DNA of 64,000 nucleotides from Sepiola atlantica (taxonomy: Eukaryota > Mollusca > Cephalopoda > Sepiida > Sepiolidae), in the NCBI GenBank assembly GCA_963556195.1, contig OY744522.1, forward strand, positions 34,269,443 through 34,333,442, read 5' to 3'. Positions 45,650-56,815 of this stretch are shown here, in pieces; position 1 is the stretch's first letter; every line of letters begins with the position of its first letter. Position numbers and translations under genes: made by a program. The notes below the pieces were generated by a model. That model worked only from the letters and a program-made list of their open reading frames with translations, ran no database searches and was not told the origin of the DNA.

Positions 45650-46840
45650 AAAGTAAGGAGTAGAAAGAAAACGTATTTGCCAGGTTAAATTTTCTGCAAT
45701 TCTTTATATTATTTTAAACGGCAGATTTATTTGATGATTTTGTTTCCCTTAAAAAAGCCTTCCTACCACCATAAAATATAATTTCGGGAGAGCTATAATG
45801 TTTCATAATTTCCGGATGTCAAGATATGTTCTTGACGGTAGGAAAATTGTGATTTATATATTTGTTATGTTACATATTGTTTTTATTTAAACTTTTTATT
45901 TTTTCCAAGTTAAAAGAAAAAAATATATTGACTAACCATTACAATAAGAATAAAGTAAATATTGCATGACAATATGCATCAGTTAGTATTAATAAATTAA
46001 TATCTAAATATTGATTTCATTAAGAATCAAGGCCTAATAACATATCTAGATACCTGTAAACGAGGAAATTACCTAAAGCAGCAAAATTTTAAAAAATAAA
46101 TATTTTTTTTTTTTTTTAAATTTAATTGAATAAAGCAATTTTAAAACTTAGTGCAGTTTGACGTTATAAATAAGTGTAAAACACTAATGTTGACTTTTTT
46201 GGTTTGAATTTTAAACTTTATTTTTGCACAAAACTGACCTATCAATCGGCAGATATAATTTATCAGTCTCCACTAATGTTTATATAAAATTTAGTTTTAA
46301 ACCTTTTAAATGATGCATTTTTTTGTGTTTCTATTTTATCTGAAAATAAATAAAGTCTTATGTTCATTGCAAGTGATTTCTTTTCATCCTGAACATCTAT
46401 TTACAATGTGATGTTGAAGAAATTGATTGGCATCAGAATAGGTATTTTATTTTTAGATGTAAATGACAGAAGAATTATTTGAAAGTAATGGAGTTCAAAG
46501 TTTTCTATTTAAATTATTACTATACTAGCAGGATCCTGTGGAAATTCTCTGCCGGCTTTCTTCATCTATCTGCATAATTTAGTATTTATCATATTTCACT
46601 TGAAAGAAATGTCTATCAGGGTTAATAATATTAAGAAAAAAGAAATGTCTCTTTATTCTCCTGTAAAAACAATTGTCAGTTAAATATGCTTTAAATAACT
46701 AAAACAAATACATTTTTTCTTGATCGATTTATTTAAAATTGTAACATGGATGTGCGCGCCCGTGTTATGTGGGAGGTGTCTGTTTGGTGGCGAGAATAAT
46801 AAGTGAATTGAAACATAAGGCATTGCTCGTGTTCACGACA
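45650..46840. other. AT-rich intron DNA, nothing recognised
   Basis: No coding, repeat or regulatory structure is visible apart from A/T runs. Confidence 0.5.
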
Positions 46841-47149
46841 CGTTAAATGAGATTTGAGGCAAAAGATATCTTCTATATAATTAAGTCCTATCAGCAAGGA
46901 CTGTACAATAGATGGGGCCACCTGTGTGCCATGATGTCTAACGACACGGTCGTAGTGGCTAAGCAATCTGGATCCCGGTTGTCTAAATGGGCACATGATT
47001 TGCAACACTCCACTTTGACCATTACTTGGGTAGTCACAACATTCCCTAGTCAAAAAACAAAAAAAACAAAAAAAAAACAAAAAAAAAGGGAGAAAAAAAA
47101 GGAAAAAAAAAAAGCTAATCCCAATTGTAATATTAAACCTGATTTTTTT

Positions 47150-49990
47150 TTCAACCTCCCCTGTGAGATTGTTGAGTTTCTTGAGAAAAGATGTGAAGAA
47201 ACTCGTTGGTAAATCTGAGAGAATGATTGTGGGAAAGAATGCAAGATATACGCTGTATTGAAATGAAAATGAAAAGGGAAAAGGTGGTGTTGGTATTTTT
47301 ATTGCAGAGAGATGGATAGATAAAATGATTGAAGTTAATCGTGTAAGTGAGTGAATCATACTGATGAAGTTGATGGTTGGTGAGAAAATATTCATAGCTA
47401 TATCCTTTTAATGCATCAGGCTTGAGTGAAGATGTGAAAAATGAGTTTTATGACAGGCTTACTGCAGTAACAAGTAAGGTTGACAAGAAGGAAGTACTCC
47501 TTGCTGTGGTCCGAGATTTGAATGGTCACGTTGAAAAGACACCTGATCATTTTCAGGGCGCGCATGGAGGAAATGGATAAGCTGATAGGAATACAGAAGG
47601 AGAAAGAATTTTAGAATTTGGGCTTGCAATGGACATGTTGGTTGCAACACCCTTTTTAGGAAAAAGGAGGCGTCTCGTTGCGTATGAAACCGGTACAAGT
47701 AGATTATCTGCTGGTTAGGAAAAGGGACAGAAAGCTCTTAAGTGATGTGAAAGTAATACCCAGTGACAAAATTGTGACACAGCACAAACCGGTTATTTGC
47801 AATTTCATGCTGAAGAAAGCTCATGAGGAAAAGAGAAAGTTTATTCTCAGGAGAAAAGTGTGGAGGTTGAATGAAGAACATGTGAAACGCAAGTTTAAAG
47901 ACCAAGTGATTGAGCATTCGGCTAGCAGATCCACTGCAGGAAATGTGGAAGAAGCTGAAAGATACACTGTTGGAGATAACTGACCAGATTCGTGAGTAGA
48001 AACAAGCAAGAACCCCCCCCCCCCTCCATTGTGGTGGAATGAGGAAGTTGAGAAGTGTATTAAAGAAACGTGGAAATGAAGGAGTCAGTGGATAAAAGGT
48101 TTAGTGAATAAGAATGTGTATCTGGAAGCAAAAAGAGCAATATACAAAGACAAGAAAGAGGCTGAGGAGGCCAGGTTTCCAGATATACTACGAAAAGATG
48201 GCTAAAAGAACAAAGTATTCAGGATAGTTAAACAGATGGCAAAGACAAATATGGATATCGTTCGAGAGAAGTGCATTGGAAATGACAATCGAGGGACAAG
48301 AGGGATGCTTGGAAATGCCATTATGACAAATTATTGAATACCGAGTTTATCATGGAACTGAGAAAATCTATTAGTTGCAGAAGCAGTATCTGATCGAGCT
48401 ATAAGAACTGAGAAAGAAATGGTACAAGAAGCTGTAAGATGAATAATGATAAGGCTGGAGGATCCTTAGGCATTGTTGCAATAATGTTGAAGGCTGTTAC
48501 AAGGATTAAGGGGAAGCAGAGGCTAATGTTGATGGATCAGGTCGTGAAGTGATTGAGAGAATAATTGAGCAGCAAATAAGTCAGATAAGCATAGATGAAA
48601 TGCAGTTTGGTTTTATGCCTGAGACAAATGCAAAAGAAGTACCTTGGTAAGAACCTGTACTTTGCTTTTGAGGATCTGGAGAAAGCTTTTGACAGAGTGT
48701 CAAGAGATGTCTGGTGGGTTGTGAAGGTTGTACAGAAATGCTAAAAGTCGTGTTAGAGTTAACAGCACATTTAGTGACAGCTTTAATCTTAAAGTAGGAG
48801 TACATCAAGGTTCTGTACTTGGTCCATTGCATTTCATATAAAGAAACATTGTCCATGGAAGTTTTATATCGGTTTTCCAGAAGAAATGCTGTATGCTGAT
48901 TTAGTACTTGCCTGTGAAACAATGAAAAACTTAGTTTTTAAGTTAAAGACTTGGAGCAATACTATGGAAAGAGAGAGTGAATGTTACCAAGTCGAAAGTG
49001 ATGATCAGTGGTTGGAATGTTTTGTGTAATTTGGATTATTCGGACTACTGTTCTCATCTTGAGTTTTATTCTCACAACGTTTCGGTCGATGTAACATCCT
49101 TCAGGTGTATCTTTTCGAACTCAGTAATATTTCTGTCAAACTCGGGAATCTGGTTACAGCGTCCGAAACGTTGTGAGAATAACACTTAAGATGAGAACAG
49201 TAGTCCGAATAATCCAAATTACACAAATCATCAATCCTCATCCCAAAAATTCAGAAACAGTGGTTTGTGGAAAGGGAGTCAGGTGCAATCTAAATTTTTG
49301 TGGTATTTATAAGCATTGAGTACGATAACCAGTTTGTGTGCAAGAAGTGTAAGACAATGGAGATAGATGAGAATTTAGATGTCGAGGAAGTGTATCTGGA
49401 TGACGAAGCTATTGAGGTTGTTCAGAAGTTTTGTTACCTTGGTGATACTAAAGTGCTAGTGTGGTTGCAAGAGTTAGGAATGGATAGAATAAGTTCAGGG
49501 AACTTTTGATATTACTAACTAACAGAGCGTTACCACTGTCGACCAAGAGAAGAGTCAATCAAACATGTGTATGCAGTGTGATGTATGGAAGTAAAACCTG
49601 GCCAGTGAGGGTTTAAGATATAAATTGCATAAAGAGAAATACGAGAATGATATGATGGATGCGTAATGCAAGTTTTAAAAACAGGCTTAGATCTGATGAC
49701 CTTAGAGGAAAATTATATCGGGCCAGTATAGGGGGATGTATGCAGAACAGGAGACTTCAATGGTATGACCACTATGAAAGAATGGATGAGAGTTCTTGAG
49801 ATAGTAGATGTAGAACAGTTGGGATAACAGGTTCAGTTTACTTCTGTGGCCAAGAAAAACATGGAAAGAAGCGATAAGAATGGACTTGAGAGAAAGAGGG
49901 ATAAATGAAGACCTGGACAGATAGGTTAGTTTGGAAATCAATTTCTAAAAGCCGTCCAACGCATGCCAGCAATGGATATTCAGCTGAATA
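47150..49990 (+). pseudogene. RTE-like LINE with endonuclease and RT, degenerate
   Basis: The most complete LINE in the window. The endonuclease start is near 47160. LNGHVEKTPDHFQGAHGG is at about 47518 and TEGERILEFGLAMDMLV at about 47595. DYLLVRKRDRKLLSDVKVIP (ORF 47678-47983) leads to QHKPVICNFMLKKA. Then come a decayed linker and the RT (DEMQFGFMPETNA at about 48590, YFAFEDLEKAFDRVS at about 48660). LYADLVLA at about 48890 shows the YADD box with one Asp lost. The C-terminal part is VEVVQKFCYLGD-like at about 49410, VMYGSKTWPVR at about 49580 and LQWYDHYERMDES at about 49758. Several stops and frameshifts are present. A foldback element is inserted at 49022-49226. A tail with TTTCTAAAAGCCGTCCAACG follows; its inverted copy lies near 50110. 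Confidence 0.88.
49022..49226. mobile_element. Foldback element inserted in the LINE
   Basis: Bases 49022-49085 (TTGTGTAATTTGGATTATTC...) are an almost perfect reverse complement of 49162-49226, with a 76-bp unique centre. No coding. LINE similarity stops before it and resumes after it. A clear target duplication was not found. Confidence 0.8.
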
Positions 49991-50157
49991 TGATGATTTT
50001 GATTAAAATTTAATCATGGAACTTTCAAATAAATTGTCAACTGTGAATAACTTAATAATTTGGTATCATCATCATCATCGGTTTAATTTTAGTTTTACAT
50101 GCTGACATGCGTTGAACGGCTTTTAGAAACTGAGCACACTCAAACAGAAATTGACAT

Positions 50158-50520
50158 ACAATGTCATTTCATATTTTTCCTTTTTTTTTTTTTAAATTTA
50201 AAAAAAAAATATTCTACATTAAAATGTTAAATACATTAAGGTTTATTATTTCCTATTCTAATAAAAAAAAAAAAAAAAAAAGTAATTAAATGTTTATATA
50301 TTTTTGTTCAATCTTTCTTCTTACTAATAATACAACTTTTAACAAACAATTGTATTTAAATCTGAACGACTTTTTTTCACTATTTTTCCTTGGATATGCT
50401 CATTCGGTAGTATTAGAACTATACTGAAAGAAATGCTGGTATTACTTCTGATATACAAGTGAAACTGGAAAACCAAGGGTTTTCGATAAAACTGTCCATC
50501 TCTAATAGCCGTTGTGTATC
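50158..50520. repeat. Interspersed repeat, uninterrupted copy
   Basis: It matches 54748-54889 plus 56601-56815 in order (CATTTCATATTT, TTATTATTTCCTATT, TTAAATGTTTATATA, then ATACTGAA and TACAAGTGAAACTGGAAAA against TACAAGTGAAACCGGAAAA). It lacks the 60-bp array found in the other copy. Unclassified. Confidence 0.7.
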
Positions 50521-50887
50521 TGCATATTTATATATCCAATGCTGTATTCAGTCCTTTCAGTTAACAGTCACATTCTTATAAAATTTTATACATTACATTT
50601 TTCTTTTCTTTTGTTACAAAAGCAGAAATGTTGTAAATGCCATTAAGACAAGGATGGATTTAAAGTACAGAAAAAATCCAAATGTTGTAGTGCCCAAGTT
50701 CACTGCCGCCAGAGTGAGAAAAAACAAAAATAGGTATCAGAAACCAGCATAGTTTAGAGTGCTTAAACGAGTAAATATAGGGTGTTTGGGATAAATTTGA
50801 TAATTCTCTTTTATATTCTTTCACTTCAGAACCATTTAATAGCAATAAAGTGCAACAGATAGCTTTTTCTGTGAACTATTAGTGTAT

Positions 50888-51480
50888 TTGAGAGTTGAAA
50901 GCCATCAACGAATGGAGAGCACCGAAATATGGAAGAGAATGGCCTGCATAATGATGATTCGTGCCGAATTAAAAAATTCAGAAATCTTAGTTGCAGCTCA
51001 GTGCTCCTTCAATATGTTCAAGGCAATGAGATGTAAGCTGGAGAATTGTGATGGAGATGTGGAAGCAGTGGCTAGTAGAAAGGGTATAGCAAGTGTTCTC
51101 AATTCGTCAAGAAGCTGGGGGCGAAAAAAAATTTAGCAAGATCCAGGCAAGGCAATGCGGACTTTGGAGTGGCGACTATGAAAAAACCTCTGAACGAGGA
51201 TCTTTGCTACTCCTCATACAAGAGTTGCTCGGGTCAACTACTCACTGTTAAGGCCCAAGAAAACCGTCCCACAAAATCCAAGAAACTCATTAACTCATTG
51301 GTCAAACAACCAATCGAGCCAGGGATGTTCTGGTTCGTCTTGGGACCATATATTTTGATTGTTGCCGCCCATGTTTTTAACTGCCCACCAGCATGTTTGT
51401 GCCAACCAGGCAGATGGGGGGGGGGGGGGGGGCTTGTGGATGAGCTCTTCCCCTGGACCAGGGGCTGCATTCCTGAACTA
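50888..51480 (+). pseudogene. Mariner-type transposase fragment
   Basis: Frame 50882-51136 includes MESTEIWKRMACIMMIRAEL and CKLENCDGDVEAVASRKGIA, the N-terminal DNA-binding region of a mariner-like transposase I associate with cephalopod repeats. A second frame from about 51169 carries NEDLCYSSYKSCSGQLLTVK and TKSKKLINSLV...EPGMFWFV, the segment in front of the first catalytic Asp. The catalytic domain itself is not recognisable. A G run at 51417 and frameshifts show decay. Confidence 0.75.
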
Positions 51481-52216
51481 TCTTAGACAGCATTGGATTT
51501 CAATATAGCCAAATAAAATGGATCAGAGTCCCTTTTCGAAGATGTGGGATGGCATGATCTGGCTTTCACTGGATACACTTAAAGACATTGTTTTACGGAA
51601 TTTAGTTTTCGTATTGCACGGGACTTTGTGCGAACTGTAGACTAGCCACCTGTTATTCTGCAACTGGTCCAGAGATGCATCAGAGCATCCCTTGAAAATT
51701 AATTAATATATATATATATATATATACACACACACTCTATGTTTACCTTATGTGTTTATCAATCATGATATTTAAAAAATTCATGAAATTTCAAAGCTGT
51801 TTTTTCATCAAATTAAAACTAAATATAGTACAATAACACACATGTTAACTATTTTCTACCTTATTTACCACCTAATTATCTTTTTTAACTGTTACCATCA
51901 AAATAAAACTAGTTATTAAATATTCTTTGGCTAGGCTGGGATGATATAATGGTGAACAAACTATATACACTAGCCCCCCCCCCCCCCAAAAAAAAGTAGT
52001 AAGGACTGAGAAGATAAATCATGATAAATGAAAACTACCCCCCCTCCCTTCAAAAGAAGGAGTTAATGCCTAGGAGGGCGATATCACAACAGAATAGATA
52101 AGAAACCCCACACACAAAAAAATAAAAAATAAAGGAGAAGGTATATCTGGGAGGATAGTATCGTGAGGAACGAACATATACTGATTTTTTTTAAAAAGCA
52201 AAAATGCTGACATTTG
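51481..52216. other. Intron DNA with (TA)n and homopolymers
   Basis: (TA)n(CA)n at 51706-51736 and a C run followed by an A run at about 51976. Nothing else is recognised. Confidence 0.5.
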
Positions 52217-52570
52217 GTTTGGTTTGGTAGTTTTGTTTTACGGCATATCAACCCTTTTTGGGTTATTTAATGCCGAATCTGGTCATTATAGTAAAAGTTT
52301 TTATGCTTCAAGTTCTTTATATCTTCAAATGTTTAATCATCGTTTTTGGTTTGGTAGTTTTGTTTTACGGCATATCAACCCTTTTTGGGTTATTTAATGC
52401 CGAATCTGGTCATTATAGTAAAAGTTTTTATGCTTCAAGTTCTTTATATCTTCAAATGTTTAATCATCGTTTTTGGTTTGGTAGTTTTGTTTTACGGCAT
52501 ATCAACCCTTTTTGGGTTATTTAATGCCGAATCTGGTCATTATAGTAAAAGATTTATGCTTCAAGTTCTA
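52217..52570. repeat. 127-bp tandem repeat, about 2.8 units
   Basis: GGTTTGGTAGTTTTGTTTTA starts at 52221, 52348 and 52475, exactly 127 bp apart. The units are nearly identical, so the duplication is recent. The 88- and 65-codon open frames are repeat artefacts. Confidence 0.95.
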
Positions 52571-52654
52571 AAAATAAAATAAAAAAGAGGAGGGAGAAAG
52601 GGAGAGGGGCTGTTGTTTTTGTTTTTGTTTTTGTAGAACATAATTAAGTTTTAC

Positions 52655-52686
<32 letters not shown>

Positions 52687-54747
52687 AATGTAGGTGAATT
52701 TCGTCTCAGGGAGCCACAGGGCAGCCTGATCTGGTATCACCAGGCTGACATTTGTACCTCTTATTCTCTAAATAATGGGTGATAGCATTCGAAATACAAT
52801 TTGAGTGCAGAATACATAAGAATCACAAGTTCTTTCAAAATTGCTCCAAAACAAAAAAGCAGTGAAATTATTGAATTTCTTGTGACCGGGTCAAGTAAAT
52901 TTTGAACCACAAATTTCAGAGATTTTAAACCACCAAGGATATTTACATAATTTTATCATTTTTATTTCAAACAATAAATAGGCAATCAAATTAGGTGGTT
53001 TTATTATTATTTTTTTTTCGAAAAATATAATAAAATGTCTGGGTTTTTTTTTTGGTTTATTTTAAATAAATTATTTTAGAAAAATAAGTAATCAAATATG
53101 TGATTTGATTTTTGGGGGGAATAATCAAATAGGATGGTTTGATTTGATTTTCTTTCAGAAAATATAATAAAATGTTTTATTTTGGGGGCTATTTTTTTTT
53201 TTTTTTTTACGAATAGTTTTTTTTACTTTGATAAAAGAAAAACAAAAAAAAAACAGGAAGTCTTTAGAACTCAATCTGATCAAAGTTTGCTGTTGACTTT
53301 TAGTCGGGTATTCTTCTGGTTTGCCAAATTGTCTTTCCGTCTATTTTTACATGGTCCAAATCCATTTCTTTTTTATTTACTATTACAAGAAAAATCTACC
53401 TTGATCTCTAATGTGCTATGAATCATTAAGAAGATTCAATGTCTTAGCTGTTGAAATAAATCTGATATAAACAGTCAAAGTTGCACTGTTGTGTCATTTG
53501 TGCATATTTGTTTGAGAGGTAATGGGTTTTTGATCTAATAATTATTGTTTCCATTATGATTGATTTTCAAGACTTGTTTGAAGACTGCATTCTTTTAAAT
53601 TGGCTTATGGATCAATAGCGCGCACACAAGACAGCAAATTTTCTAATTTCCAACAAAATTTGAACGGTCATAATAAATTTGGTATCATTGTTTTGCAAAG
53701 ATCCAACTGAAAAGTTTTTAGATATAATAAAAGTAAAATTTTGGGTTGGAACATCTAATCAAAGGTGATAATTATTGCTGTCATAGAAGAGAAAAAAAAA
53801 TTCACTCATTCTTTCATTGCAAATTTTTTTGAGAATTTGAAAAGTGAAAATCTATTTGCACCGTGTGTGCTGCTTTCAAAAATACAAAACTTCAACTAAC
53901 AACATCAGAACCATCAAAACTGTCAAATTAATTGAATTTTTAAATTGATTTTTTTAACAATCTTGTAAATTTTTTCATTGATATCTTTTTTTGTACATTT
54001 TAAATTGTTTTTTCTTTTATCATGTGGGTCATTTATTTCTGCCGTGCCCTCAATATTAGGAGGTCCAATAAGGCAATCCATCCTCAAAATATTGTTCATT
54101 ATTGTATGATGGTATTACAGTATTTTGACAAGTTTAGTTAGGTAGTCCGTCACCTCCGTTTCTGATCCTTTTACATTAAATTTTTATAGTAATTCCCACA
54201 CTAAAGTCTAAAATATTTCATCCCTCCAGTTACGTTGATCTGTAAGGGTAGACTGAAATCTTTCATTATATGAATAGAAATATTAAAAAAAAAAAATAGA
54301 ATGAAACATTTTGCTGAGTTTAGATTAAAATATGTACGATAAATGTAAAAACGATCTTTCACTTTCCAACATAAATATTAATAATTTCCTATGGATAAAA
54401 ATATATTCACGGCTAATTTTTGTCTCCTACTCGACCAATTTGTCAGAATTGGAAAACAAACATTAATTTTCTATTAGTTTAGACGAAGAATACAACATCC
54501 AACTGATCACTCACTTTTTGACAGACAAGAAGTTTCTTTTTTTTGAGGAAGGCTAGTCTATTTAAGCATTGCTGTTTAAAAAATGAAATCTATTATTACT
54601 ATCTGTATTATTACATATATTAATAGACAGATGTTGTAAGGTGAAAATAAACTTGCAACATTTGTTGAAATTCCTTTCCTTTGAAAATATATCTGCATAG
54701 ACATCTTACAAATTTGAATTGAATGAAACAAATACATTTCCTACAAT
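52571..54747. other. AT-rich intron DNA with one repeat copy
   Basis: A run at about 52656-52683, then the second copy of the 19955-20165 repeat at 52775-52955. The remainder is AT-rich without recognisable features. Confidence 0.55.
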
Positions 54748-56815
54748 ATGTCATTTCATATTTCTCCTTTTTTCAGTTGAAAATATTCTATGGTAAGATG
54801 TAAAATAGATTTCAAAAATTTATTATTTCCTATTTTAATAACAAAAAAAAAGAATAGTCATTAAATGTTTATATACTATTCTTGTTCAAGAGTACTAAAA
54901 AGGGATGATGCTATCGGGTTTAAAAGCAAGAGAGGAGTTGTTAGAAAGAAAATATTTGTGAATAGCTGGGCTGCACAGCTACACTGCATAGCAAACAATC
55001 CAGCAAGCAGCAGTAATGAGAATGCTCGGGCTGCACAGCTACACCACATAGCTAACAATCCAGCAAGCAACGGTAATGAGAATGCTCGGGCTGCACAGCT
55101 ACACCACATAGCTAACAATCCAGCAAGCAACGGTAATGAGAATGCTCGGGCTGCACAGCTACACCACATAGCTAACAATCCAGCAAGCAACGGTAATGAG
55201 AATGCTCGGGCTGCACAGCTACACCACATAGCTAACAATCCAGCAAGCAGCGGTAATGAGAATGCTCGGGCTGCACAGCTACACCACATAGCTAACAACC
55301 CAGCAAGCAGCGGTAATGAGAATGCTCGGGCTCCACAGCTACACCACATAGCTAACAATCCAGCAAGCAGCGGTAATGAGAATGCTCGGGCTCCACAGCT
55401 ACACCACATAGCTAACAATCCAGCAAGCAGCGGTAATGATAATGCTCGGGCTGCACAGCTACACCACATAGCTAACAATCCAGCAAGCAGCGGTAATGAG
55501 AATGCTCGGGCTGCACAGCTACACCACATAGCTAACAATCCAGCAAGCAGCGGTAATGAGAATGCTCGGGCTGCACAGCTACACCACATAGCTAACAATC
55601 CAGCAAGCAGCAATAATGAGAATGCTTGGGCTGCACAGCTACACGACATAGCTAACAATCCAGCAAGCAGCGGTAATGAGAATGCTCGTGCTGCACAGCT
55701 ACACCACATAGCTAACAATCCAGCAAGCAGCAATGATGAGAATGCTCGGGCTGCACAGCTACACCACATAGCTAACAATCCAGCAAGCAACGGTAATGAG
55801 AATGCTCGGGCTGCACAGCTACACCACATAGCTAACAATCCAGCAAGCAACGGTAATGAGAATGCTCGGGCTGCACAGCTACACCACATAGCTAACAATC
55901 CAGCAAGTAACGGTAATGAGAATGCTCGGGCTGCACAGCTACACCACATAGCTAACAATCCAGCAAGCAGCGGTAATGAGAATGCTCGGGCTCCACAGCT
56001 ACACCACATAGCTAACAATCCAGCAAGCAGCGGTAATGAGAATGCTCGGGCTGCACAGCTACACCACATAGCTAACAATCCAGCAAGCAACGGTAATGAG
56101 AATGCTCGGGCTGCACAGCTACACCACATAGCTAACAATCCAGCAAGCAGCGGTAATGAGAATGCTCGGGCTGCACAGCTACACCACATAGCTAACAATC
56201 CAGCAAGCAGCGGTAATGAGAATGCTCGGGCTGCACAGCTACACCACATAGCTAACAATCCAACAAGCAGCGGTAATGAGAATGCTCGGGCTCCACAGCT
56301 ACACCACATAGCTAACAATCCAGCAAGCAGCGGTAATGAGAATGCTCGGGCTGCACAGCTACACCACATAGCTAACAATCCAACAAGCAGCGGTAATGAG
56401 AATGCTCGGGCTGCACAGCTACACCACATAGCTAACAATCCAGCAAGCAGCGGTAATGAGAATGCTCCAAAGAGGAGTGGGCTCGCCACAGGAATACACT
56501 TTTAGAGGGATACAGATGGAAACAGAGTGCAGTGGTACTCCTCAACACGTGCTAGATCCAACTGTGGAGTTACCGATTGGTAAGCACTAGCAAGTCAATG
56601 TTTATTATTATTTTCTCTTAATAGTAGTACAAATGATAAAATTGAATTTAATTAAAATCTGAAATACTTTTCCATAGTGTTTCCTAGAGTATGGCTTTTT
56701 GATAGTAATAGCAATATACTGAACGGTGTTGGTTTTGTAAAAGAAATTTGGTGCGATTTCCAGTGTACAAGTGAAACCGGAAAAAATTTTTTCGATGGAG
56801 CTTCCCATACCTATT
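54748..56815. repeat. Interspersed repeat interrupted by an insert carrying the 60-bp array
   Basis: The left part (54748-54889) and right part (56601-56815) match the uninterrupted copy at 50158-50520. The 1.7 kb between consists of about 70 bp of unique sequence, the 25-unit array, and about 130 bp of unique sequence. Confidence 0.65.
54961..56466. repeat. 60-bp tandem array, 25 units, open on both strands
   Basis: The units fall at exact 60-bp spacing from 54961 to 56460. Each codes on the + strand for 20 residues of the form ARAAQLHHIANNPASSGNEN, inside an open frame 54865-56505 (546 codons, ATG to TAG). The - strand is also open for 537 codons, because 60 is divisible by three and the unit has no stop. 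Differences between units mostly change the amino acid (Ser/Asn, Ala/Pro, Ala/Thr, His/Asp, Arg/Trp, Glu/Asp); I see only about three silent ones. So there is no sign of protein-level constraint. I treat it as a satellite and not a gene. Confidence 0.9.

Noticed and set aside
46733..47395. 220-codon - strand frame with many Phe and Ser
   Set aside because: It crosses a poly-A stretch read antisense as poly-Phe and overlaps the start of the LINE; a chance frame.
54876..56489. 537-codon antisense open frame over the 60-bp array, hydrophobic and cysteine-rich
   Set aside because: It exists only because a stop-free unit whose length is a multiple of three is repeated; no independent coding evidence.
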